From Nocardioides pini (GTDB lineage: Bacteria > Actinomycetota > Actinomycetes > Propionibacteriales > Nocardioidaceae): a stretch of DNA of 64,000 bases. Every line of letters begins with the position of its first letter. The stretch's first letter is position 1. Positions 57,553 to 64,000 of this stretch are shown piece by piece. The DNA lies in contig NZ_JAPPUX010000001.1 in assembly GCF_026712185.1 (NCBI RefSeq), forward strand, positions 124,001 through 188,000. The letters run 5' to 3'. The notes under the pieces are model-generated. The model had not been told where the DNA came from. It did not search any database and saw only the letters and a list, made by a program, of their open reading frames with translations. Made by a program: the position numbers and the translations under genes.

Positions 57553-58356
57553 ATGTCCACGCCCTCCGTCCCGCTGATCGGACTGTCCTCCGCGTCGGTC
57601 TACCCCGAGTCCACGGCGCACGCCTTCGGGTGGGCGGCGCAGCTCGGCTACGACGCCGTGGAGGTGATGGTCGGCATCGACTCGCTGAGCCAGCAGGTCG
57701 ACGCGGTGAAGAAGCTCAGTGACCACCACCAGGTCCCGATCTGCGCCGTCCACTCGCCCTGCCTGCTCTTCACCCAGCGGGTCTGGGGCACGGACCCGTG
57801 GGTCAAGCTCGAGCGGTCGGCCGAGATGGCCGAGGCGGTCGGGGCCGACGTGGTCGTGGTGCACCCACCGTTCCGGTGGCAGAAGGACTACGCCGCGGGC
57901 TTCGTCGAGGGCATCGCCTCGCTCGAGGCGCGCACGGGCATCGCCTTCGCGGTGGAGAACATGTATCCGTGGCGGGCGTCCTCGCGCCGGGCGATGGAGA
58001 TGTACCTGCCCGGCTGGGACCCCAGCTCGGAGGACTACGCCAACACCACGATCGACCTCTCCCACGCGGCCATCGCCCGCAGCGACGTCATCGCGATGGC
58101 CGACCGGATGGGCGACAGCCTCCGCCACATCCACCTCACCGACGGCACCGGCTCGGCCAAGGACGAGCACCTCGTGCCCGGTCGCGGCGTGATGAAGGCC
58201 GAGGCGTTCCTGCGCCACCTCGCCGGCCGCAGCTTCTCCGGCCACGTCGTGCTCGAGATCAACACCCGGCGGGCCGCCGACCGGGCCGAGCGCGAGGCCG
58301 ACCTGGCCGAGTCGCTCGAGTTCGCCCGCGCGCACCTCGCCGTCCCGACGCCGTGA
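57553..58356 (+). CDS. sugar phosphate isomerase/epimerase family TIM-barrel protein
   Basis: 267 residues. [28 protein letters not shown] and HIHLTDGTG are the metal-binding strands of xylose-isomerase-like AP2-ec proteins. Co-transcribed with ppx and, in mycobacteria, near proC. Substrate unknown. Confidence 0.82.
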   Translation: MSTPSVPLIGLSSASVYPESTAHAFGWAAQLGYDAVEVMVGIDSLSQQVDAVKKLSDHHQVPICAVHSPCLLFTQRVWGTDPWVKLERSAEMAEAVGADVVVVHPPFRWQKDYAAGFVEGIASLEARTGIAFAVENMYPWRASSRRAMEMYLPGWDPSSEDYANTTIDLSHAAIARSDVIAMADRMGDSLRHIHLTDGTGSAKDEHLVPGRGVMKAEAFLRHLAGRSFSGHVVLEINTRRAADRAEREADLAESLEFARAHLAVPTP

Positions 58357-58363
58357 GCCCCCG

Positions 58364-58984
58364 GTGACGCCCCCAGCGAGCCAGCGCACGTCCCGCGGCC
58401 GTCGCCCCGGAGCTCCCGACACCCGGGCCGAGGTCCTCGCCGCAGCCCGGGCGTCGTTCGCCGAGAAGGGGTTCCGGGCCACGACGATCCGCGCCGTCGC
58501 GGCCTCCGCCGGTGTCGACCCGGCGCTCGTGCACCACTACTTCGGCAGCAAGGACGACCTCTTCCTCGCCGCCCTGCAGATGCCCGTCGACCCGCGCGAG
58601 GTGCTGGGGCCCGTGGTCGCCCTGGGGCCGGACGGTGCCGGCGAGCGGCTGCTGCGCACGTTCCTGTCGGTCTGGGACGACCCCGAGACCCAGGTGCAGC
58701 TGCTCGCGGTCGTCCGCTCGGTGATCGCCGCCGACGGCGCGACGCTGCTCCAGGAGGGCTTCATCCCGGTCGTCGTCGGACCAGTGCTGGCCCAGCTCGT
58801 CGCCGACCGGCCCGAGGAGCGGATCCCGCTCGTCGCCAGCCAGGTCATCGGCCTGATCGTGACCCGCTACGTCCTCGCGCTCCCGCCCATGGCCCAGATG
58901 CCCGCCGAGGACGTGGTGGCGCGGGTGGGCCCGGTGATCCAGCACTACCTGACCGGCGACCTGCCCCAGTCGCGCAGCACGTAG
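58364..58984 (+). CDS. TetR-family transcriptional regulator
   Basis: 206 residues, GTG start 7 nt after the isomerase stop. [33 protein letters not shown] (helices within ~residues 33-62) is a clear TetR head; the ligand-binding half is variable. It directly precedes an ABC exporter pair, its probable target. Confidence 0.9.
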   Translation: MTPPASQRTSRGRRPGAPDTRAEVLAAARASFAEKGFRATTIRAVAASAGVDPALVHHYFGSKDDLFLAALQMPVDPREVLGPVVALGPDGAGERLLRTFLSVWDDPETQVQLLAVVRSVIAADGATLLQEGFIPVVVGPVLAQLVADRPEERIPLVASQVIGLIVTRYVLALPPMAQMPAEDVVARVGPVIQHYLTGDLPQSRST

Positions 58985-58998
58985 CGCTCGCCACGGCC

Positions 58999-59028
58999 TT
59001 GACGACCGCCGAGCCCTGCGCGCACAAT
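58999..59028 (+). promoter_or_regulatory. promoter of the ABC exporter genes
   Basis: TTGACG (58999-59004), 18-nt spacer, CACAAT (59023-59028), 7 nt before ATG 59036. A likely site of TetR control. Confidence 0.5.
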
Positions 59029-59035
59029 TCAACAC

Positions 59036-59755
59036 ATGATGAAAAACGTCGTGGAGGTGCGCGACCTCGTCGTCGTACGCGGTGAGCGGGAGGTGCTGCC
59101 CGGCATCTCGCTGGACGTCCAGGCGGGCGTCACCGGCCTGCTCGGTCCGAGCGGGTGCGGCAAGACGACGCTGATGCGGTGCCTGGTCGGCGCGCAGCAG
59201 CTGCGGTCCGGGACGGTGGAGGTGCTGGGGGAGCCGGCGGGCAGCGCGCCGCTGCGCACCCGGGTCGGCTACGTCACCCAGGCCGCCAGCGTCTACGACG
59301 ACCTCACCGTCGCGGAGAACCTCGCGTTCTTCGCCCGCGTGCTCGGCGTGGACCGCGCCCAGGTCGACGAGGCCGTCGACGCGGTGGGCCTCGACGACCA
59401 CCGCGACCAGGTCGTGGGCCGGCTCTCGGGGGGCCAGCGCAGCCGCGCCAGCCTCGCCGTCGCCCTGCTGGGTACGCCGGACCTGCTGGTGCTGGACGAG
59501 CCGACCGTCGGGCTCGACCCGGTGCTGCGCCGCGACCTGTGGGACCTGTTCCACCGGATCGCCGACCGCGGGGCCGCCGTGCTGGTCTCGAGCCACGTCA
59601 TGGACGAGGCCGAGCGCTGCCACCGGTTGCTCCTGATGCGCGAGGGCCGGATCATCGCCGACGGCTCGCCGGACGAGATCCGCCGCACCACCGGCGCCCG
59701 TGACGTCGAGCAGGCGTTCCTCCACCTCGTCGAGGGCCGGGGTGACGCGGCATGA
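59036..59755 (+). CDS. ABC transporter ATP-binding protein (ABC-2/drug-efflux type)
   Basis: 239 residues from ATG 59036 (ATG 59039 adjacent). Walker A GPSGCGKTT, signature RLSGGQRSRAS and Walker B LLVLDEPTVGLDP. Domain order and partner fit CcmA/DrrA-like exporters. ATGA overlap with the permease. Confidence 0.9.
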   Translation: MMKNVVEVRDLVVVRGEREVLPGISLDVQAGVTGLLGPSGCGKTTLMRCLVGAQQLRSGTVEVLGEPAGSAPLRTRVGYVTQAASVYDDLTVAENLAFFARVLGVDRAQVDEAVDAVGLDDHRDQVVGRLSGGQRSRASLAVALLGTPDLLVLDEPTVGLDPVLRRDLWDLFHRIADRGAAVLVSSHVMDEAERCHRLLLMREGRIIADGSPDEIRRTTGARDVEQAFLHLVEGRGDAA

Positions 59756-60504
59756 GCACCGTCCCGATGAGCCCCCAGATCACGATGGCCGTGGCCGGCC
59801 GCGTGCTCACGCAGGTCCGCCGCGACCACCGCACGGTGGCGATGCTCCTGGTCGTCCCCTGCGTGCTGATCACCCTGCTGTGGTGGATGTTCCTGGACCT
59901 CCCCGGCGACCTCTTCGACCGCTTCGGGCCCGGCCTGCTGGCGATGTTCCCCTTCATCGTGATGTTCCTGGTGACGAGCGTGACGACGCTGCGCGAGCGG
60001 TCGTCCGGAACCCTCGAGCGGCTGCTCACGATGCCCCTCGGCAAGCTCGACTTCCTGCTCGGCTACGCGATCGCCTTCGGCCTGCTGGCCGCGGTGCAGT
60101 CGACGCTCGCGGTGGCGGTGAGCGTCGGACTCCTGGGCCTCGAGGTCACCGGCCCGGTCTGGCTGCTCGGCGTCGTGGCGGTCGCCGACGCCGTCCTCGG
60201 CGCGGCGCTCGGGCTGCTGGTCAGCGCCTTCGCGACGACGGAGTTCCAGGCCGTGCAGTTCATGCCGGCCTTCGTGCTGCCCCAGATCCTGCTGTGCGGG
60301 CTCTTCGTGCCGCGCGAGGCGATGCCCGCCGTGCTCGAGGCGATCAGCAACGTCCTGCCGATGTCGTACGCCGTCGACGCCATGCAGGAGCTCGTCGGGG
60401 CGGCCGACACGGCCGAGGTGTGGCGCGACGTGCTGGTCGTCGCCGCGTTCGCGCTGGGTGCGCTCGCGCTCGGCGCCGCCACCCTCAGGCGCCGGACGCC
60501 CTGA
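59752..60504 (+). CDS. ABC-2 type transporter permease
   Basis: 250 residues, six hydrophobic helices with the ABC-2 features TTLRERSSGTLERLLTMPL and LFVPREAMPAVLEAISNVLP. With the ATPase it forms an exporter, probably for a drug or lipid, under the TetR regulator. Its last 20 nt overlap the convergent gene. Confidence 0.9.
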   Translation: MSTVPMSPQITMAVAGRVLTQVRRDHRTVAMLLVVPCVLITLLWWMFLDLPGDLFDRFGPGLLAMFPFIVMFLVTSVTTLRERSSGTLERLLTMPLGKLDFLLGYAIAFGLLAAVQSTLAVAVSVGLLGLEVTGPVWLLGVVAVADAVLGAALGLLVSAFATTEFQAVQFMPAFVLPQILLCGLFVPREAMPAVLEAISNVLPMSYAVDAMQELVGAADTAEVWRDVLVVAAFALGALALGAATLRRRTP

Positions 60505-60871
60505 CCGGGACCCGGCTGAACAGCCACGCCGCCGCCGCGAACAGGCCGGCGTACATCACCGTCAGCATGACGACGTCGCCGATCGAGGCGGTCGCCGCGT
60601 CGGCGGCCACCATCGCGACCGCGACGACCCCTGCCACCACCGTGGTCGCGGCGGCGGCGCCGAGGGCGAGGACCATGCCGCTCGCCCGGAACCGGGTCGC
60701 CGCAGCCACGACGAGCAGGACGGCCGGGGCCGCCAGGTAGAGCCAGTCCCGGTCGCCGTCGCCGACGATGCCGAGGGCGCCGATGCCGAGCAGCAGGAAC
60801 AGCACGGTGCCCACCGACACGGCCAGCGCGAGGGCGTAGCGCGAGGTGGGGGAGGCGAGGGTCGGAGTCAT
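60485..60871 (-). CDS. small membrane protein of unknown function
   Basis: 128 residues, four hydrophobic helices (~12-35, 41-58, 65-88, 95-118). Leaderless: TAGCGT (60884-60879) 7 nt before ATG 60871. No recognised family. Overlaps the end of the exporter permease gene tail to tail. Confidence 0.6.
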   Translation of the reverse strand: MTPTLASPTSRYALALAVSVGTVLFLLLGIGALGIVGDGDRDWLYLAAPAVLLVVAAATRFRASGMVLALGAAAATTVVAGVVAVAMVAADAATASIGDVVMLTVMYAGLFAAAAWLFSRVPVRASGA

Positions 60872-60954
60872 GCCACCGACGCTAGGAGACCACCCGCCCG
60901 GAGTGGGTGGAGGAGGTGTGAAGGTTCGGTGCAGGTCCGGGGAGGGTGTCGGCG

Positions 60955-60960
60955 TAGCCT
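60955..60960 (+). promoter_or_regulatory. -10 box of a leaderless promoter (proline dehydrogenase)
   Basis: TAGCCT, 7 nt before ATG 60968. Confidence 0.45.
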
Positions 60961-60967
60961 TGCCGCC

Positions 60968-61903
60968 ATGTCGTTGCTCCGCCAGCCGATCCTCCTCCTC
61001 GCCCGCAGCCAGGGCGTCAAGAAGCTCGTCTCGACGATGCCCGTCTCGAGCTCCATCGTGACCGGCTACGTGCCGGGCGAGACGACCGCCGACGCGGTGT
61101 CGGCGACGTCCGCACTGGTCGACGACGGCCTGCGGGTGACGCTCGACTACCTCGGCGAGGACACCACCGACGCCGCCCAGGCCGACGCCACGGTCGCGGC
61201 CTACAAGGAGCTGCTCGCCGACCTGGCGGCCAAGGGCCTCGCGCCGCACGCCGAGGTCTCGGTCAAGCTCAGCGCGATCGGCCAGTTCCTCCCGGACAAC
61301 GGCCACAAGGTCGCCCTCGAGAACGCCCGCGACATCTGCCGCGCCGCCCGCAACGCCGGCACCACGGTGACCCTCGACATGGAGGACCACACCACCACCG
61401 ACTCGACCCTCTCGATCCTGCGCGAGCTCCGCAAGGACTTCCCCGAGACGGGCGCCGTGCTCCAGGCGATGCTGCGCCGCACGGAGGCCGACTGCCACGC
61501 CCTCGCCTACGAGGGCTCACGCGTGCGGCTGTGCAAGGGCGCCTACATGGAGCCCGAGCAGGTCGCCTTCCAGGACCGGCTCGAGGTCGACAAGTCCTAC
61601 GTGCGCTGCCTCAAGGTGCTGCTCGGTGGCCAGGGCTACCCGATGATCGCCACCCACGACCCGCGGATGGTGCAGATCGCCTCCTCCCTCGCCAGCCGCT
61701 TCGGCCGGCGGCCCGGCACCTACGAGTTCCAGATGCTCTACGGCATCCGGCCCGAGGAGCAGAAGCGGCTCGCGGCGGCCGGCGAGACCGTGCGCGTCTA
61801 CATCCCCTACGGCACCGAGTGGTACGGCTACCTGATGCGCCGCCTCGCGGAGAAGCCGCAGAACCTCGGGTTCTTCGTCCGCTCCCTGGTCTCCAAGCGG
61901 TAG
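60968..61903 (+). CDS. putB: proline dehydrogenase (monofunctional)
   Basis: 311 residues, the length of monofunctional FAD-dependent PRODH. Barrel motifs EVSVKLSAIGQ, TLDMEDHTTTDSTL, RVRLCKGAYMEPEQVAF, MIATHDPRMV and FQMLYGIRPEEQ are intact. It oxidises proline to pyrroline-5-carboxylate. The P5C dehydrogenase is not in the window. proC, the reverse-direction reductase, starts 31 nt later with its own leaderless promoter. Confidence 0.92.
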   Translation: MSLLRQPILLLARSQGVKKLVSTMPVSSSIVTGYVPGETTADAVSATSALVDDGLRVTLDYLGEDTTDAAQADATVAAYKELLADLAAKGLAPHAEVSVKLSAIGQFLPDNGHKVALENARDICRAARNAGTTVTLDMEDHTTTDSTLSILRELRKDFPETGAVLQAMLRRTEADCHALAYEGSRVRLCKGAYMEPEQVAFQDRLEVDKSYVRCLKVLLGGQGYPMIATHDPRMVQIASSLASRFGRRPGTYEFQMLYGIRPEEQKRLAAAGETVRVYIPYGTEWYGYLMRRLAEKPQNLGFFVRSLVSKR

Positions 61904-61922
61904 CCCCGCCGGCGCTGCGCAG

Positions 61923-61928
61923 TAGATT
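61923..61928 (+). promoter_or_regulatory. -10 box of a leaderless promoter (proC)
   Basis: TAGATT, 6 nt before ATG 61935. Confidence 0.45.
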
Positions 61929-61934
61929 GGCGGC

Positions 61935-62735
61935 ATGAGCACAGCGATCATCGGGGCCGGCGTCATGGGCGAGACCCTGCTGTCCGGGCTCGTGCGTGCC
62001 GGGCGCCGCGTCGACCAGCTGATGGTCGGCGAGAAGCGCCCGGAGCGGGCGCACGAGCTCGAGGAGCGCTACGGCGTGGCCGTCGTCTCCAACCGCGAGG
62101 CCGCCGCCAAGGCCGACACCGTCGCGCTGGTGGTCAAGCCGCAGGACATGGGCGACGTGCTCGACGAGATCGCCCCCGACCTGCGCCCCGGCCAGCTGCT
62201 CGTGTCGCTGGCCGCCGGCATCACGACGTCCTACATCGAGTCGCGCGTGCCCGAGGGTGTGGCCGTCGTCCGGGTCATGCCCAACACCCCGGCGCTCGTC
62301 GACGAGGGCATGGCCGCCATCTCGCCCGGCTCGCACTGCGACGAGTCGCACCTGACCGAGGCCGAGTCGCTGATGGCCTCGACCGGCAAGGTGCTGCGCA
62401 TCCCCGAGAAGCAGATGGACGCCGTCACCGCGATCTCCGGCTCCGGTCCGGCCTACATCTTCTTCGTCGTCGAGTCGATGATCGAGGCGGGCGTCCACCT
62501 CGGGCTGCCCCGGGCGACGTCGACCGAGCTGGTCGTGCAGACCCTCGTCGGGTCGGCCGCGATGCTCCGCGAGACCGGCACCCACCCCGTCGTCCTGCGC
62601 GAGCAGGTCACCTCGCCCAGCGGCACGACCGCCTCCGCCCTCCGCGAGCTCGAGATCCACAGGGTCCGGGCGGCCTTCCTCGCCGCCATGGAGGCTGCTC
62701 GCAACCGCTCTCGCGAGCTGGCCGAGGGCAACTGA
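61935..62735 (+). CDS. proC: pyrroline-5-carboxylate reductase
   Basis: 266 residues. NAD(P)-binding AIIGAGVMGETLLSGL, VRVMPNTPALVDEGM and the C-terminal signature around LREQVTSPSGTTASAL are typical. Makes proline from P5C. Matches Rv0500 in its neighbourhood of ppx and an isomerase gene. Confidence 0.95.
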   Translation: MSTAIIGAGVMGETLLSGLVRAGRRVDQLMVGEKRPERAHELEERYGVAVVSNREAAAKADTVALVVKPQDMGDVLDEIAPDLRPGQLLVSLAAGITTSYIESRVPEGVAVVRVMPNTPALVDEGMAAISPGSHCDESHLTEAESLMASTGKVLRIPEKQMDAVTAISGSGPAYIFFVVESMIEAGVHLGLPRATSTELVVQTLVGSAAMLRETGTHPVVLREQVTSPSGTTASALRELEIHRVRAAFLAAMEAARNRSRELAEGN

Positions 62736-62751
62736 CCGCCGAGGGTGGGAG

Positions 62752-62757
62752 TAACGT
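62752..62757 (+). promoter_or_regulatory. -10 box of a leaderless promoter (acuC)
   Basis: TAACGT, 7 nt before ATG 62765. Confidence 0.4.
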
Positions 62758-62764
62758 CCGCCAC

Positions 62765-63946
62765 ATGGAGTGTGCGGGGCCCGCGTCGGTCGTCTTCGAC
62801 CAGACGCTCTGTCAGTACGACTTCGGGCCCACGCACCCGATGTCGCCGGTACGTGTCGACCTGACGATGCGCCTGGCCGACGAGCTCGGTGTCCTCGACG
62901 GCATCAATCGCGTCGACGCCCCGGTGGCCACCGTCGAGCAGATCGCGACCGTCCACGACCAGGGCCTCATCGACGCCGTCACCCGGGCCGGGGCCACCCC
63001 CGGCTTCGAGGACGCCGCGCGCGGCCTCGGCACGGAGGACGACCCGGTGTTCGCCGACATGCACCGGGCCAGCGCCCACGTCGTGGGTGCCACGCTGGAG
63101 GCGATGCGCCAGGTCTGGAGCGGGGAGTCGCTGCACTCCGTCAACATCGCCGGCGGCCTGCACCACGCGATGCCCGACAAGGCGAGCGGCTTCTGCATCT
63201 ACAACGACGTGGCGGTGGGCATCAGGCAGCTGCTCGCCGACGGCGCCGAGCGGGTCGCCTACGTCGACATCGACGTCCACCACGGTGACGGCGTCGAGAA
63301 GGTCTTCTGGGACGACCCGCGGGTCCTCACCGTCTCCCTGCACGAGACCGGGCAGATGCTCTTCCCCGGCACCGGCTTCCCGAGCGACACCGGCGGCCCC
63401 GGCGCCGAGGGCACGGCGGTCAACGTCGCGCTGCCGCCCGGCACCGCCGACGCAGGCTGGTTGCGCGCCTTCCACGCCGTCGTACCCCCGCTCCTGCGCG
63501 AGTTCGCCCCCCAGGTGCTGGTCACCCAGCACGGCTGCGACTCCCACATGAACGACCCGCTCGCCCACATGATGCTCAGCGTCGACGGCCAGCGGGCGGC
63601 CTACCTCGCCCTGCACGAGCTCGCCCACGAGGTCGCCGGCGGCCGGTGGGTCGTCACCGGCGGTGGCGGCTACTCCGTCGTCGACGTCGTGCCGCGTGCC
63701 TGGACGCACCTGCTGGCCGTCGTCGCCGGGTCCCCGATCGACCCCACGCAGCCGACGCCTCCGGCGTGGCGGGCCTACGTCGAGGAGGTGCTCGGGGCGA
63801 CCGCGCCGCACCGGATGACCGACGGCCGCACGCCGGCCTATCGCGACTGGTCGGGCGGCTACGACCCCGAGACCTGGCTGGACCGCGCCATCAACGCCAC
63901 CCGCACCGAGGTCTTCCCGCTCCACGGGCTCGACCCCCTGCCCTGA
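62765..63946 (+). CDS. acuC: acetoin utilization protein AcuC / histone deacetylase-like amidohydrolase
   Basis: 393 residues. HDAC-fold motifs GGLHHAMPDKASGFCIYND, VAYVDIDVHHGDGVEKVF (zinc Asp and His), VTQHGCDSHMND and TGGGGYS are intact. AcuC relatives remove acetyl or related groups from lysines, notably on acetyl-CoA synthetase. The 54 nt after it to the window end contain no gene. Confidence 0.9.
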   Translation: MECAGPASVVFDQTLCQYDFGPTHPMSPVRVDLTMRLADELGVLDGINRVDAPVATVEQIATVHDQGLIDAVTRAGATPGFEDAARGLGTEDDPVFADMHRASAHVVGATLEAMRQVWSGESLHSVNIAGGLHHAMPDKASGFCIYNDVAVGIRQLLADGAERVAYVDIDVHHGDGVEKVFWDDPRVLTVSLHETGQMLFPGTGFPSDTGGPGAEGTAVNVALPPGTADAGWLRAFHAVVPPLLREFAPQVLVTQHGCDSHMNDPLAHMMLSVDGQRAAYLALHELAHEVAGGRWVVTGGGGYSVVDVVPRAWTHLLAVVAGSPIDPTQPTPPAWRAYVEEVLGATAPHRMTDGRTPAYRDWSGGYDPETWLDRAINATRTEVFPLHGLDPLP

Positions 63947-64000
63947 GGCACCGGTCCACGCCCGGACAACTGGGAAGCAACCCGACACGCCGTAGTCACA

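Noticed and set aside
55777..58482. A 901-codon minus-strand open frame
   Set aside because: Only the part below 56559 is a real gene; the remainder is antisense to ppx, the isomerase and the TetR start, which all have clear family motifs.

Overview
The window is very GC-rich chromosomal DNA with dense, mostly start/stop-overlapping genes. It looks like a member of the Actinobacteria, most probably a Nocardioides-like member of the Nocardioidaceae. The evidence is the gene set (Lsr2, ClpC, DisA/RadA, PanC/PanD, ECF41 and SigE-family sigma factors), the GTG/ATG starts and the synteny; this assignment is inference. There are no rRNA or tRNA genes, CRISPR arrays, insertion sequences or prophage genes that I can see, and no gene-free stretch longer than 300 bases.

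Layout. 1-2196: end of an acyl-CoA oxidase with a hydrolase and a methyltransferase. 2283-3730: an ECF41 sigma factor translationally coupled to its AhpD-like partner, behind an ECF41-type promoter. 3873-6257: lon, bracketed by two copies of a 70-nt palindrome and preceded by a ClgR-like operator. 6355-16316: a core block (ppa, dacB, metalloprotease, tilS, hpt, ftsH, folE-folP-folB-folK, DUF3180) in the same order as recalled for Mycobacterium tuberculosis Rv3628 to Rv3605c. 16327-28014: accessory genes, namely a coiled-coil membrane protein, a double GNAT protein, an osmoprotectant (Opu) ABC transporter, a glycosyltransferase/sulfotransferase cassette and a methionine metQNI transporter. 28150-33782: cofactor genes (DUF2520, panC, panD, nadB, nadC, coaX). 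33848-45375: a large unknown membrane protein, lsr2, clpC, mutY, two small membrane proteins, disA, radA and a LacI regulator. 45459-48604: a SigE-family sigma factor with a membrane partner, a methyltransferase and a VOC protein. 48664-55709: a seven-gene minus-strand operon of the ebo type. 55777-63946: a cysteine-rich protein, ppx/gppA, a sugar isomerase, a TetR-ABC unit, proline dehydrogenase, proC and acuC; ppx-isomerase-proC resembles Rv0496-Rv0500.

The most interesting system is the ebo-type operon. EboA-, EboB (TatD)-, EboC (UbiA)-, EboE- and EboF (phosphodiesterase)-like proteins are co-transcribed with an inositol-phosphate-synthase-like cyclase, in the role that a dehydroquinate-synthase-like cyclase (EboD) plays in the described ebo clusters, plus a second TIM-barrel isomerase. 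Other signals are a consistent leaderless promoter architecture (a TANNNT-like hexamer 6-8 nt before the start codon) at about 22 genes, two divergent leaderless promoters embedded in each other's coding starts at the opu locus, ClgR-like operators shared by lon and clpC, and long palindromes between convergent genes, some containing the stop codons.
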